Assembly: GCA_050010255.1 (NCBI GenBank)
Contig: JBEKLJ010000015.1
Location: 1 to 26,127, forward strand
Direction of reading: 5' to 3'
Origin: JBEKLJ01 sp050010255
Lineage (GTDB): Bacteria > Acidobacteriota > Terriglobia > Bryobacterales > Bryobacteraceae
Length of the DNA stretch: 26,127 nt
The position numbers and the translations under genes were made by a program. Position 1 is the stretch's first letter. Each line of letters opens with the position of its first letter. Positions 8,215-16,667 of this stretch are shown in pieces. Under the pieces are notes generated by a model, which worked only from the letters and a program-made list of their open reading frames with translations, ran no database searches and was not told where the DNA came from.

Positions 8215-8958
8215 ATGACCACTGCACGACTGTTGATGGGAGCCAGCGGGCTCCTGATTGTTGCCCTCGCCACTCCGGGTTGCGCCACGAAGAAGTACGT
8301 CCTCCAGCAGACTGGAGTCGTGGACGCGCGGGTGAGCGAAGTATCCAAGAAGCAAACCGAGGCTCTGGCGAACCTGGAGCGCAAAGAAGGAACGGACATA
8401 TCGCGGGTCGAAGAGCGGGCGATGACCGCCGAGACCAGGGCCAACGAGGCCGCCCGCGCCGCCCAGCAGGCTGACCAGCACGCGGGCGAGGCCGGCACAG
8501 CCGCTCGCGGCGCCGCCGATGCGGCGCAGCAGGCCCAGACCCACGTCGGCCAGGTTCAGAAGGAGATGGAAAGCGCGGTCGAGAACATCGATAACTATCA
8601 GTTGTCTTCATCGAACGAGATACTGTTCGGTACTAACAGAGCCACGTTGACCGCTGAGGACAAGACGAAGCTCGAGCAGATTGCCCAGCAGGTCCAGGGA
8701 CTGAAGCGCTACGCGCTGGAAATCCAGGGCTTCACCGATCACACGGGTCCGGCGGACTACAACCTGGGGCTCAGCACCCGCCGCGCCGACGTTGTGATGC
8801 GGTATCTGGTGGATCACGGCGTTCCTCTGCGCCGGGTCCATGTGATCGGCCTCGGGCCGGCGCCGAAGACTGAGGGCGCGACCACCCGGGCAACGCGCAA
8901 GCAGATGCGCCGCGTGAACGTGAATATCTACGTGCCTGCGGCGGTCGCGCAGCAGTAG
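8215..8958 (+). CDS. OmpA-family lipoprotein with coiled-coil spacer
   Basis: A 247-residue protein. An N-terminal hydrophobic segment (GASGLLIVALATPGC) ends in a likely lipidated cysteine, C23; the lipobox (TPGC) is not ideal but acceptable. Residues about 30-125 are Ala/Gln/Glu-rich, predicted helical and probably coiled coil. From about residue 135 comes an OmpA_C domain (LFGTNRATLTAEDKTKLEQI, then GFTDHTG, LGLSTRRADVV) that keeps the aspartate and arginine binding meso-diaminopimelate in peptidoglycan. It probably anchors the outer membrane to the cell wall. The ribosome site GGAGGG lies 6 bases before the ATG. It is the only long plus-strand gene in the first 13 kb. Compared with Pal it has a longer spacer. 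Confidence 0.92.
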   Translation: MTTARLLMGASGLLIVALATPGCATKKYVLQQTGVVDARVSEVSKKQTEALANLERKEGTDISRVEERAMTAETRANEAARAAQQADQHAGEAGTAARGAADAAQQAQTHVGQVQKEMESAVENIDNYQLSSSNEILFGTNRATLTAEDKTKLEQIAQQVQGLKRYALEIQGFTDHTGPADYNLGLSTRRADVVMRYLVDHGVPLRRVHVIGLGPAPKTEGATTRATRKQMRRVNVNIYVPAAVAQQ

Positions 8959-8987
8959 CCCGCCCGGTTGCCGCTGCGATAAGTCCT

Positions 8988-9025
8988 CCGCTCTCGGGTA
9001 CGCCTGCCGGCGCACTCGAGAGCGG
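8988..9025 (+). terminator. Hairpin downstream of the OmpA gene
   Basis: A perfect 9-bp stem, CCGCTCTCG at 8988-8996 pairing with CGAGAGCGG at 9017-9025, begins 29 bases after the OmpA stop. No T-run follows, so it may stabilise the 3' end rather than terminate by itself. Confidence 0.35.
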
Positions 9026-9104
9026 TTCCAAGGTGGCACGCGCCGCAGGGCGGCGGGCGTGCCTCCCTCCAAGAAGAGATCGCTTGTGGTGTGTGCGGGC
9101 CGGG

Positions 9105-9354
9105 CCATAAGCCGGCGCGGCCTCCACTGCGTGGCGCGAACTTTCAGTTTGCAGCGTCGGCTTCAGCCGACGTCTGGCACAATGTCTTCCGGCATGTCCC
9201 CTCACTCGCCGTGCGTCGCCAGGAGTGGCGACGCGGCAGGCATGAGTGCCCGCGCTACGGCGAGCGCCGGTGGTACCCGCCGCGTGGATGCCGCATTCCG
9301 GCGCACAGCCCCCGTCGTCCGAGTTCGTGCCCGCGGCGCGTTCTGACGGACGGG
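9105..9354 (+). repeat. Dispersed intergenic repeat, copy A (plus orientation)
   Basis: The left part is nearly identical to the reverse complement of 13499-13660, and the right part closely matches the reverse complement of 25820-26014. It contains two hairpins: 9155-9172 (CGTCGGCT, loop TC, AGCCGACG) and 9213-9234 (GCGTCGCC with GGCGACGC). It has no coding signature. With the hairpins on each side, it fills most of the 430-base gap between the convergent genes at 8215 and 9387. Its left end lacks the full terminal repeat seen in copy B. Confidence 0.78.
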
Positions 9355-9357
9355 CTG

Positions 9358-9377
9358 GGGCCGGGCATGCCCGGCCC
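9358..9377 (-). terminator. Perfect 20-base GC palindrome after the kinase operon
   Basis: GGGCCGGGCA at 9358-9367 followed by its exact complement. It starts 9 bases past the lipoprotein stop on the minus strand and touches the end of repeat copy A. It is probably a 3'-end hairpin for the 13395-9387 operon. No T-run follows on the minus strand; a partial one (CTGTTTCTATT) follows on the plus strand. Confidence 0.35.
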
Positions 9378-9386
9378 GAACTGTTT

Positions 9387-9953
9387 CTATTGCACGCTGC
9401 GGAGCAGATCCTCGGCCAGCACGCTGGCGCGCTCGGAGAGGTTCCGGGCGCGGAACAGGTCGGTCTTGCGGGCGTCGTCAGCCTGCTGGATGAAGGCGCG
9501 GATGCGTTCCAGGTAGGTCCTTTGCTCGTCGTTCAGCCGCCGGTTCTGCAAAGCCTCCAGGGTTTTCCGCGCGCGGCCCAGGTTGCGGTCGATAGCTTCC
9601 AGGTAGGTTTGGCGCTGCTCGGGCGTGAGAATCTGTTCGAGTGGTGGGACCGATGCCTCGGGCACGGGCGCCACGCGGGGCTCGTGGACGGGAGGAGGGG
9701 GGCGGCGGCGGGGCCGCCTGGGAGGCGGGGGCACCTCAGTGGTGCTCGGGACGGGCGCCGGCTGCGTCAGGTCGGGTGGCTGCGGCGCCACTTCCGGAGG
9801 CGCCGGCAGAGCCGCCGGCTGTGGGGGCCGTGGTGCGGGGGCGGTTGGCGTGGGCCGGGGCGCCGGCGGCGGCGCCTTGGCGCTGCGCCGGCACGACGGG
9901 GCCGTTACGGCCAGCGTCAGCGCGGCGACGGCGGCTAGCAGCCTGATCTTCAT
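9387..9953 (-). CDS. Pro-rich predicted lipoprotein, third gene of the two-component operon
   Basis: A 188-residue protein of unknown function. MKIRLLAAVAALTLAVTAPSC is a signal sequence with a likely lipidated C21. Residues about 28-105 are extremely Pro/Ala-rich (PPPRRPRRRPPPP), a probable extended linker across the periplasm. The C-terminal 80 residues are charged and predicted helical (LTPEQRQTYLEAIDRNLGRA, then NDEQRTYLERIRAFIQQADDA). The ATG at 9953 lies 22 bases after the kinase stop; the nearest GAGGGAGG is 16 bases away, so the ribosome site is poor. Position after the kinase suggests co-expression, and it could be a sensor accessory or a regulated envelope protein. The open frame further upstream to 10103 lies inside the kinase and is not used. 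Confidence 0.72.
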   Translation of the reverse strand: MKIRLLAAVAALTLAVTAPSCRRSAKAPPPAPRPTPTAPAPRPPQPAALPAPPEVAPQPPDLTQPAPVPSTTEVPPPPRRPRRRPPPPVHEPRVAPVPEASVPPLEQILTPEQRQTYLEAIDRNLGRARKTLEALQNRRLNDEQRTYLERIRAFIQQADDARKTDLFRARNLSERASVLAEDLLRSVQ

Positions 9954-9975
9954 TGCGCTTGGGTTCGAGCCTCCC

Positions 9976-11946
9976 TCAGCCGCCCGGGGCCGCCTCGCCG
10001 GCCCCCGAGCGCGGGTCGCGGGACGGTTCCCGGTGGAGGGCCGGGATGCGCAGCCGAAACGTCGTCCCTGCTCCCGGCTCGCTCGTGAAGTCGATGGTAC
10101 CATTGTGCAGTTGGACCACGCGGAAGGTCACCGCCAGGCCGATCCCCGAGCCCTTCCCTTTAGTGCTGAAGTACAGGTTGAAGATCTTCTCGCGGATCTC
10201 CGGGGGGATCCCGCCGCCCTCGTCGGAGACGTTCACGCAGCACTCCTCGCCCTCGCGGCGCAACTGGATGTTCAGCCGGCCGCCGCTCTTCATCGCCTCC
10301 ACCCCGTTGACCACTACATTCAGGAGCGCCTGCTGCAACAGGTCGCGGTCGCCGTGGACGTGGATCTCCGGCGGGTCCGCGTCCAGCTCGAGGCGAACAT
10401 TCTGCCGGCCGGCTGAGGGGCCCACCAGCGAGGCCACATCTCGAGCCAGGGCGACCATCTCCAGGTCGCGCATCTTCACCTCGACGGGCCGGGTGAAGTC
10501 CAGAAAGGTCTTCACCACGCGGTCCAGCCGCAGGATCTCCCGGGCGATGGTCTCGATCTCGGCGCCGACGTAGTCGTTCTGGCCGGCGAGCTTCGAGCGC
10601 AGGACCTCCAGGTGCACCGTGATGGCTTGCAGCGGGTTCTTGATCTCGTGGGCCACCCCGCCGGTGAGCCGGCTGATCGCCGCCAGCCGTGCCGAGACGT
10701 CGAGCTCGGACCGGATCTGGCGCCGCGTCTCGGCGTCCCGCAGCGTGATCAGCGTGCCGATGCGCTGGCGATCGGGGAAGGACTCCAGCATCTCGACGCT
10801 GACCAGCACGCGGCCCTGAGGGGCGCCCTCGCGCTCCAGCGCCAGCGGGAAGTCCTTGATGGGCTGGCGCAGCTCGATCGAGTTCCGCACCGCCGCGCCC
10901 AGCGCCGCCGCCGGCGGGAACAGCTCCGTCAGCGACCGGCCCATCATCTCCCAGCGGCCGCGGCCCAGGAGGCGCTCGGCCGCGCGGCCGGCCATCACCA
11001 GCCGGTCGTCGCGGTCGAACAGGAGCACGACCTCCTCGAGCCGCTCCAGCAACTGCTCGACGTTGCCGCGCAACTGCATGGCGTCCTGCCGCGCGCCGTG
11101 GTACTGCTGGCCCAGTAGGGTCAGCTTCGACTGCACGGCGGCGAACTCCTTGGCCGCGCCGTCGGGGAGCCGGGCCTGCTGGCCGAAGTCGCCGCGGCTG
11201 ATGCGATCGATGGCCTGGCTGATGTCGTTCAGCGGCCGCAGCACCAGGTTCGAGACCGCCACGGCCAGCAGCATCGACAGCAGCAGCGCGCCCAGGAAGA
11301 TGAGCGCAATGCTCCGCAGCTCCGGCGCCACGATCTGGCGCAGCAGCACCGAGGAGAGCACCACCCGGATATGGAAAACGGGCCGGGACTGGCCCTGGGG
11401 GCCGATTGGCACCGTGACTTCGTAGTCGCGCCGCTGGGAGAAGACCTCGGCCAGTTTGCCCCAGGGGCTCTTCCTGGCCCACTGCTCGAAGTCGGGCAGC
11501 CGGGGCGCCTGCCCGCCGGCGCGGTAGGGAAGCGAGTCGGCGACGATGCGCCCCGAGGCGTCCGTCAGCGCGATCTCGATGACCCCCTTCGAATTGGAGA
11601 CGGTGTTCTCGAGAAAGACCCCCAGCTCGCGGTCGGCTCCGAGCAGGCCGGACCAGAGCTGCGCGGGGTCCTCGGCCCGGCGCTCGGGCGGCAGGCTCAT
11701 GACCAGCTCGCGGAGCCGCTGGGCGATGAAGCCGTTGACGTCGTGCGCCGCCATCTGCGCCCGTTGGAGCACGTCCTCGAAGCCGCTTGCGCCCAGCATG
11801 TAGAGATGCAGCAGCGAGAGCGCGCTCACCACCGCAATCATGAGCAGGGTGACGAACAGCCGCAGGCGGGCCTTCAACGACATGTCGCCGGCGCGCACCA
11901 CCGCGCGGCGGGCCAAACCCGCGACCTTCTTGAGCGCCCCTCTCAT
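9976..11946 (-). CDS. Membrane-bound NtrB/AtoS-type histidine kinase (HAMP, PAS, HisKA, HATPase)
   Basis: 656 residues. TM1 is at about 28-50 (LFVTLLMIAVVSALSLLHLY) and a periplasmic sensor region at about 52-210. TM2 is at about 214-236 (IALIFLGALLLSMLLAVAVS), followed by HAMP (LRPLNDISQAIDRISRGDFG). A PAS-like domain follows (VVLLFDRDDRLVMAGRAAER). The HisKA H-box is GGVAHEIKNPLQAI with phospho-acceptor H433. The ATPase has an N-box (NVVVNGVEAM), G1 (DEGGGIP), an F-box (FNLYFSTKGKGSGIGL) and G3. It autophosphorylates and passes phosphate to the regulator encoded 30 bases upstream. The ATG at 11946 has GGAGG 7 bases upstream. The sensor domain has no recognised ligand pocket, so the signal is unknown. 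Confidence 0.95.
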   Translation of the reverse strand: MRGALKKVAGLARRAVVRAGDMSLKARLRLFVTLLMIAVVSALSLLHLYMLGASGFEDVLQRAQMAAHDVNGFIAQRLRELVMSLPPERRAEDPAQLWSGLLGADRELGVFLENTVSNSKGVIEIALTDASGRIVADSLPYRAGGQAPRLPDFEQWARKSPWGKLAEVFSQRRDYEVTVPIGPQGQSRPVFHIRVVLSSVLLRQIVAPELRSIALIFLGALLLSMLLAVAVSNLVLRPLNDISQAIDRISRGDFGQQARLPDGAAKEFAAVQSKLTLLGQQYHGARQDAMQLRGNVEQLLERLEEVVLLFDRDDRLVMAGRAAERLLGRGRWEMMGRSLTELFPPAAALGAAVRNSIELRQPIKDFPLALEREGAPQGRVLVSVEMLESFPDRQRIGTLITLRDAETRRQIRSELDVSARLAAISRLTGGVAHEIKNPLQAITVHLEVLRSKLAGQNDYVGAEIETIAREILRLDRVVKTFLDFTRPVEVKMRDLEMVALARDVASLVGPSAGRQNVRLELDADPPEIHVHGDRDLLQQALLNVVVNGVEAMKSGGRLNIQLRREGEECCVNVSDEGGGIPPEIREKIFNLYFSTKGKGSGIGLAVTFRVVQLHNGTIDFTSEPGAGTTFRLRIPALHREPSRDPRSGAGEAAPGG

Positions 11947-11976
11947 CGGCCGGCCTCCGCCCCCGGGCGTCGCATA

Positions 11977-13395
<1,419 letters not shown>

Positions 13396-13396
13396 T

Positions 13397-13433
13397 CTCC
13401 GCCATCCCGCCCGGCGGGGTGGGGAAGGCGGAG
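13397..13433 (-). promoter_or_regulatory. Hairpin covering the ribosome site of the sigma-54 regulator gene
   Basis: On the minus strand CTCCGCC (13433-13427) pairs with GGCGGAG (13403-13397), which ends 1 base before the ATG at 13395. The inner part CCCGC-CGG-GCGGG also pairs. The only purine-rich ribosome-site candidate is thus in the 3' arm. A second perfect hairpin, GGCGGCA-gtaa-TGCCGCC, lies at 13436-13453. Control of translation by this structure is inferred. Confidence 0.35.
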
Positions 13434-13470
13434 CGGGCGGCAGTAATGCCGCCGTTGCGGGTCATGGACC

Positions 13471-13666
13471 GTAATCCGTCGGTAAGTCGGCGCGGCGGTT
13501 GTCGTAGCGCGCGCTCTCCAGCGTGCCGCGTCGGCACTCGTGCCGACGCACTGCGAGGGCGGGGACAGGTCCGGGAAGCGTCGCGCCAGACGTCGGCTGA
13601 AGCCGACGCTGCAAACTGAAGTTCGCGCCACAACGTGGAGGCCGCGCCGGCTTGCGGACGGATTAC
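13471..13666 (-). repeat. Dispersed intergenic repeat, copy B, with terminal inverted repeats (MITE-like)
   Basis: A 196-base unit. Its ends, 13471-13496 and 13641-13666, are inverted repeats of 26 bases with 3 mismatches, both beginning GTAATCCGTC at the outer edge. Inside are the hairpins CGTCGGCT-GA-AGCCGACG (13591-13608) and GCGTCGGCAC-TC-GTGCCGACGC (13528-13549). It is inverted relative to copy A at 9105-9354 and shares a near-identical core with it. No coding capacity and no clear target duplication are seen. It occupies most of the 326-base gap between the divergent genes starting at 13395 and 13722. Confidence 0.82.
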
Positions 13667-13681
13667 AGCCGTCCCGCGTCC

Positions 13682-13711
13682 AAGTAAGGAGATCTGTGAT
13701 AAAGTAAGGAG
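13682..13711 (+). promoter_or_regulatory. Twin direct repeats upstream of the AbrB/PIN operon
   Basis: AAGTAAGGAG occurs at 13682-13691 and again at 13702-13711, exactly 20 bases apart (about two helical turns). The second copy carries the ribosome site of the antitoxin. The spacing would suit binding of a dimeric antitoxin for autoregulation; alternatively this is a tandem ribosome-site duplication. Confidence 0.35.
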
Positions 13712-13721
13712 GAGAACGCAA

Positions 13722-13961
13722 ATGCAGCGCCGCGCCAGAATCACCAGCAAGGGCCAGATTACGGTTCCTCACGAGATTCGCCGCGTGCTAGGCGTGAAAC
13801 CGGGCGATAGTCTCCTGTTCGAGGCTGACGAAGAGGGCGCGCTGGTGCGGCCGCTCCGGGCCAAGAACGCGTTTGCGAAGTACCGCGGCATCGGAAACCC
13901 CGGCCTGCGCTCCGGCCGGGAAGCGGTCGTGGGGTGGGTGCGTCAGTTGCGGGGGCGATGA
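13722..13961 (+). CDS. AbrB/SpoVT/MazE-fold antitoxin of a PIN toxin module
   Basis: A 79-residue protein. Residues 1-45 form a swapped-hairpin AbrB DNA-binding domain (RARITSKGQITVPHEIRR, then VLGVKPGDSLLFE). The C-terminal tail (KNAFAKYRGIGNPGL, then REAVVGWVRQLRGR) is the usual toxin-binding segment. AAGGAGG lies 9 bases before the ATG at 13722, which rules out the longer frame from 13635 that runs through the repeat. Its stop overlaps the start of the PIN gene (ATGA), so the two are translated together. It should repress its own operon and block the toxin. Confidence 0.92.
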   Translation: MQRRARITSKGQITVPHEIRRVLGVKPGDSLLFEADEEGALVRPLRAKNAFAKYRGIGNPGLRSGREAVVGWVRQLRGR

Positions 13962-14380
13962 CCACGGCGATCGACAGCAACGTCATCATCGCGCTCTGGG
14001 ACAAGGACCCGGCGCTGAGCCAGGCCGCGCAAGCCGCACTCGAAGCCGCACAGAGCCGGGGTCCCCTCGTGATTGCCGCCCCTGTCTATGCGGAGCTGAT
14101 GGCGGCCCCGGGCAGAGACGAGACTTTCCTCGACGCCTTCCTCACAGATACCGGCGTCACGGTGGAGTGGGAACTGGGGCCGGTGACGTGGCGCCTGGCC
14201 GGCCGCGCGTTTCAGGCGTACGCGGCGCGGCGGCGAAAGCACCCTGAGGCCGGCCCGCGGTGCATCCTGGCGGATTTCCTTATCGGCGCGCACGCCCTGC
14301 GAGCAGGCTATCGCCTCCTGACACTGGATGCCCGGATCTACCGCTCGGCGTTCCCTAGCCTGACTCTCATCGCGATCTGA
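13958..14380 (+). CDS. PIN-domain ribonuclease toxin (VapC-like)
   Basis: A 140-residue PIN protein. The four acidic catalytic residues are visible: D6 (TAIDSNVIIALW), E46 (PVYAELMA), D106 (ILADFLIGAHA) and D124 (LLTLDARIY). The family cuts RNA, often tRNA or rRNA, in a magnesium-dependent way and is held inactive by its antitoxin. The start at 13958 overlaps the antitoxin stop by 4 bases with GGGGG just upstream; an in-frame extension to 13934 is unlikely. All catalytic residues and full length are present, so the module is probably active. It follows repeat copy B and precedes the inverted-repeat-bounded segment. Confidence 0.92.
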   Translation: MTTAIDSNVIIALWDKDPALSQAAQAALEAAQSRGPLVIAAPVYAELMAAPGRDETFLDAFLTDTGVTVEWELGPVTWRLAGRAFQAYAARRRKHPEAGPRCILADFLIGAHALRAGYRLLTLDARIYRSAFPSLTLIAI

Positions 14381-14458
14381 TTCCCAGACCCGATGTCTCA
14401 CCAGCAATCTGCTGCGGTGCGCGAAGGCCGGCGCCCGCAGGCGTACTTGAACGGTAGG

Positions 14459-14500
14459 TAGTGGGTCAGTTTCCGATTTGCCGACTATGCGGCCATGTGG
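14459..14500 (+). repeat. Left terminal inverted repeat
   Basis: Begins TAGTGGGTCAGTTTCCG and, after some mismatches, continues ATGCGGCCATGTGG. It pairs with 15211-15252. Confidence 0.78.
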
Positions 14501-14554
14501 ATGTTGACGCCCATCGGTGTTGGTGCTACTCCAATGGGGCGTCAGCCAGCAGGG

Positions 14555-15112
14555 TCATCTGCTCGCGATCAGGCGTTTCCAGGCAGCAGTCTCACTCGTT
14601 GAACACTCTGTCGTGCTCTCGCGTCCATAGGCCCGGCTAAAGTGTTCCCGTAACCGCTCATCGGTCTCCAGCTCACGCCGGAATTCGTCGATTCTTGCGC
14701 AGAGGCGTTCCCCGAGGGGCCGAGGACTAATAAATAGACCAGTCCCGCGATTAGCTGAATGTATGCCCACGACTTGCTCGAGCGTCCAGCCAAAGTATAT
14801 CTGGATACTCTGTCCGTCTACGTGCAAGTGCTTGGTGTCGAATTTGTGGGTCAGGCCGTTACGCAGCGCTTCATACAGCGGTTTCGCGAGTGCCTTCCAG
14901 TCATTATCCGGCAGCAGTTCGGCGAACACATCATGAGGGCGCTTCCGATCTCCCCGCCCCTCGGCCAGGACTTCGCACCCAATCAAGACAAGGAGGGCAA
15001 CGGTATAGTTCACCGTCTGATCCTGCCCACACAATGCGGAGATATCATTCTGGATGTAGCCTAGCGATTCATCAAATTCTTTTTTGATGTCTGCGAACGA
15101 AATACCCGCCAT
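14555..15112 (-). CDS. Unknown protein with RNxxxH (HEPN-type) motif, cargo of the inverted-repeat segment
   Basis: A 185-residue protein without a family I can name. It is mostly helical. Residues 5-50 look like two helices (FADIKKEFDESLGYIQNDIS, then YTVALLVLIGCEVLAEG). RNGLTH at residues 84-89, inside a helix (PLYEALRNGLTH), is an exact RNxxxH motif, the active-site pattern of HEPN ribonucleases. The C-terminal third (FRRELETDERLREHFSRAYG) is charged and helical. The start at 15112 has no ribosome site; TATGCT with an upstream TG lies just before it, so a near-leaderless message is possible. It has no MNT nucleotidyltransferase or other antitoxin partner beside it. RNase function is inferred from the motif and helical context only. 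Confidence 0.75.
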   Translation of the reverse strand: MAGISFADIKKEFDESLGYIQNDISALCGQDQTVNYTVALLVLIGCEVLAEGRGDRKRPHDVFAELLPDNDWKALAKPLYEALRNGLTHKFDTKHLHVDGQSIQIYFGWTLEQVVGIHSANRGTGLFISPRPLGERLCARIDEFRRELETDERLREHFSRAYGRESTTECSTSETAAWKRLIASR

Positions 15113-15210
15113 TGTCTACAGCATACCAGAAAGATCCTAGTATCCGTTGCAGGCCGTGCTGGTTGAGCAACGCGGTCCCGCTGAGAAGGGACTCTGCACG
15201 GTACTTCCGG

Positions 15211-15252
15211 CCACTTGGACGCATAACGCCCAACGCGGAAACTGACCCACTA
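15211..15252 (-). repeat. Right terminal inverted repeat
   Basis: Read on the minus strand it begins TAGTGGGTCAGTTTCCG and continues to ATGCGTCCAAGTGG. It is the mate of 14459-14500. Confidence 0.78.
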
Positions 15253-15274
15253 GCGAATAGCCTGTGGCCCCTGG

Positions 15275-16651
15275 TCACGCCCTGGGGGGCGTGGAAGACT
15301 GCACCGGGACCTTGTTGGCGAATCGCTTCACGAAGTTGGTGTCGAAGTTGCCGGAGAGGAAGTCGGGGTCGGAAAGGATGCGCTGGTGCAGCGGGATGGA
15401 GGTGTAGATCCCCTCCACGACGAACATCTCCAGGGCGCGCTTCATGCGCGCGATGGACTCGGCCCGGTCGTCGCCGTAAGTGATGAGCTTGGCCACCAGC
15501 GAGTCGTAGTAGGGCGGGATGACGCAGTCGGTGTAAGCGGCCGTGTCCACCCTCACGCCGACGCCGCCCGGCAGGTTCAGCCCGGTGATGCGGCCGGGGC
15601 AGGGCGCGAAGGTCTCGGGGTGCTCGGCGTTGATGCGGCACTCCAGGGCGTGGCCGCGCGCCTGGACGGGCCGGCGCAGAATCTCGGAGAGGCGCTGCCC
15701 GGCGGCGATCAGGATCTGGCTCTTGACCAGGTCCACGCCGGTGACGCACTCGGTTACCGGGTGCTCCACCTGGATGCGCGCGTTCACCTCGATAAAGTAC
15801 AGCCCGCCGTTCTCGTCCATGAGGAACTCGACCGTGCCGGCGTTGACGTAGCCCGCCGCCGGCATGGCCTTGCGCAGCGCCGCGGCGACCTGCTCGCGGA
15901 CTTGCGGGCGCAAGGAGGGCGAGGGCGCCTCCTCGACCAGCTTCTGGTGCCGCCGCTGGATGGTGCACTCGCGCTCGCCCAGCACTTCCACGTCGCCGTA
16001 GGCGTCGCAGAGCACCTGGAATTCGATGTGCCGCGGCGATTCGATGTACTTCTCGATGTAAACGTCGGAACAGTCGAAGCTCGCCCCGGCTTCCTGCTGC
16101 GCCTGCACGATGAGCGCGGGCAGCTCCTCGGGCGCGCGCACGATGCGCATCCCCCGGCCCCCGCCGCCGGCGGAGGCCTTCAGGATCACCGGGTAGCCGA
16201 TCGCGCCGGCCACGGCCAGCGCACCCTCGGGCGTGTACACGATGCCGTCCGAGCCGGGCAGCACGGGCACGCCCTCGTCCTTCATGAAGCTGCGCGCCCG
16301 CTCCTTGAGCCCCATCATCCGCGTGACCGCGGGCGGCGGTCCGATGAACTTGATGCCCGACAGCTCGCAGACCTCGGCAAAACCGGCGTTCTCGGACAGG
16401 AAGCCGTAACCCGGGTGGATCGCGTCCACGTTGGTGATCTCGGCGGCGCTGATGACGGACGGAACGTCCAGGTAGCTAAGCGCGCTCTTGGCCGGGCCGA
16501 TGCAGATGGCTTCGTCGGCGAAGCGCACGTGCAGCGAGTTGCGGTCGGCCTCCGAGTAGACGGCGACGGTCTGGACGCCCAGCTCTTTAGCGGCGCAGAT
16601 GATGCGCAAGGCGATTTCGCCGCGGTTGGCGATGAGGATCTTCTCGAACAT
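15275..16651 (-). CDS. accC: Acetyl-CoA carboxylase, biotin carboxylase subunit
   Basis: 458 residues, the usual AccC length. It carboxylates biotin on AccB using ATP and bicarbonate, the first half-reaction of malonyl-CoA synthesis. The N-terminal domain is MFEKILIANRGEIALR with HPGYGFLSEN. The ATP-grasp domain has the glycine loop GGGGRGM (162-168), then HIEFQVLCDAYGDV, GERECTIQRRHQKLVEEAP and FIEVNARIQVEHPVTE, which holds the metal-binding and catalytic residues. The C-terminal domain has PPYYDSLVAKLITYG. ATG 16651 is chosen because homologues begin MFEK; the frame upstream of it is non-homologous. It follows accB by 16 bases. The C-terminus ends normally, although the inverted-repeat segment inserted just beyond it. 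Confidence 0.97.
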   Translation of the reverse strand: MFEKILIANRGEIALRIICAAKELGVQTVAVYSEADRNSLHVRFADEAICIGPAKSALSYLDVPSVISAAEITNVDAIHPGYGFLSENAGFAEVCELSGIKFIGPPPAVTRMMGLKERARSFMKDEGVPVLPGSDGIVYTPEGALAVAGAIGYPVILKASAGGGGRGMRIVRAPEELPALIVQAQQEAGASFDCSDVYIEKYIESPRHIEFQVLCDAYGDVEVLGERECTIQRRHQKLVEEAPSPSLRPQVREQVAAALRKAMPAAGYVNAGTVEFLMDENGGLYFIEVNARIQVEHPVTECVTGVDLVKSQILIAAGQRLSEILRRPVQARGHALECRINAEHPETFAPCPGRITGLNLPGGVGVRVDTAAYTDCVIPPYYDSLVAKLITYGDDRAESIARMKRALEMFVVEGIYTSIPLHQRILSDPDFLSGNFDTNFVKRFANKVPVQSSTPPRA

Positions 16652-16667
16652 GGGTCGGCAGCCCGTC

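Larger units (their letters stand above)
14459..15252. mobile_element. 794-base segment bounded by terminal inverted repeats, carrying one RNxxxH gene
   Basis: The outer 17 bases, TAGTGGGTCAGTTTCCG at 14459-14475, are repeated perfectly in inverted form at 15236-15252, and similarity continues to about 42 bases (33 of 42 identical). The TGGGTCAGTTT ends resemble those I associate with IS21-type elements, but no transposase is inside. The only gene is 14555-15112 (minus). The interior looks richer in A/T than both flanks. No target-site duplication is clear. The right end lies 22 bases past the accC stop. It is best read as a non-autonomous transposable unit with a cargo gene. Confidence 0.75.

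Noticed and set aside
14847..14855. GTGGGTCAG inside the RNxxxH gene, like the element ends
   Set aside because: It only encodes the LTH part of the motif region, similarity stops after 9 bases, and it is a single copy without a mate.
14759..15064. 101-residue plus-strand frame inside the inverted-repeat element
   Set aside because: Antisense to the RNxxxH gene, with no ribosome site and no helical pattern; the minus-strand frame fills the element better.
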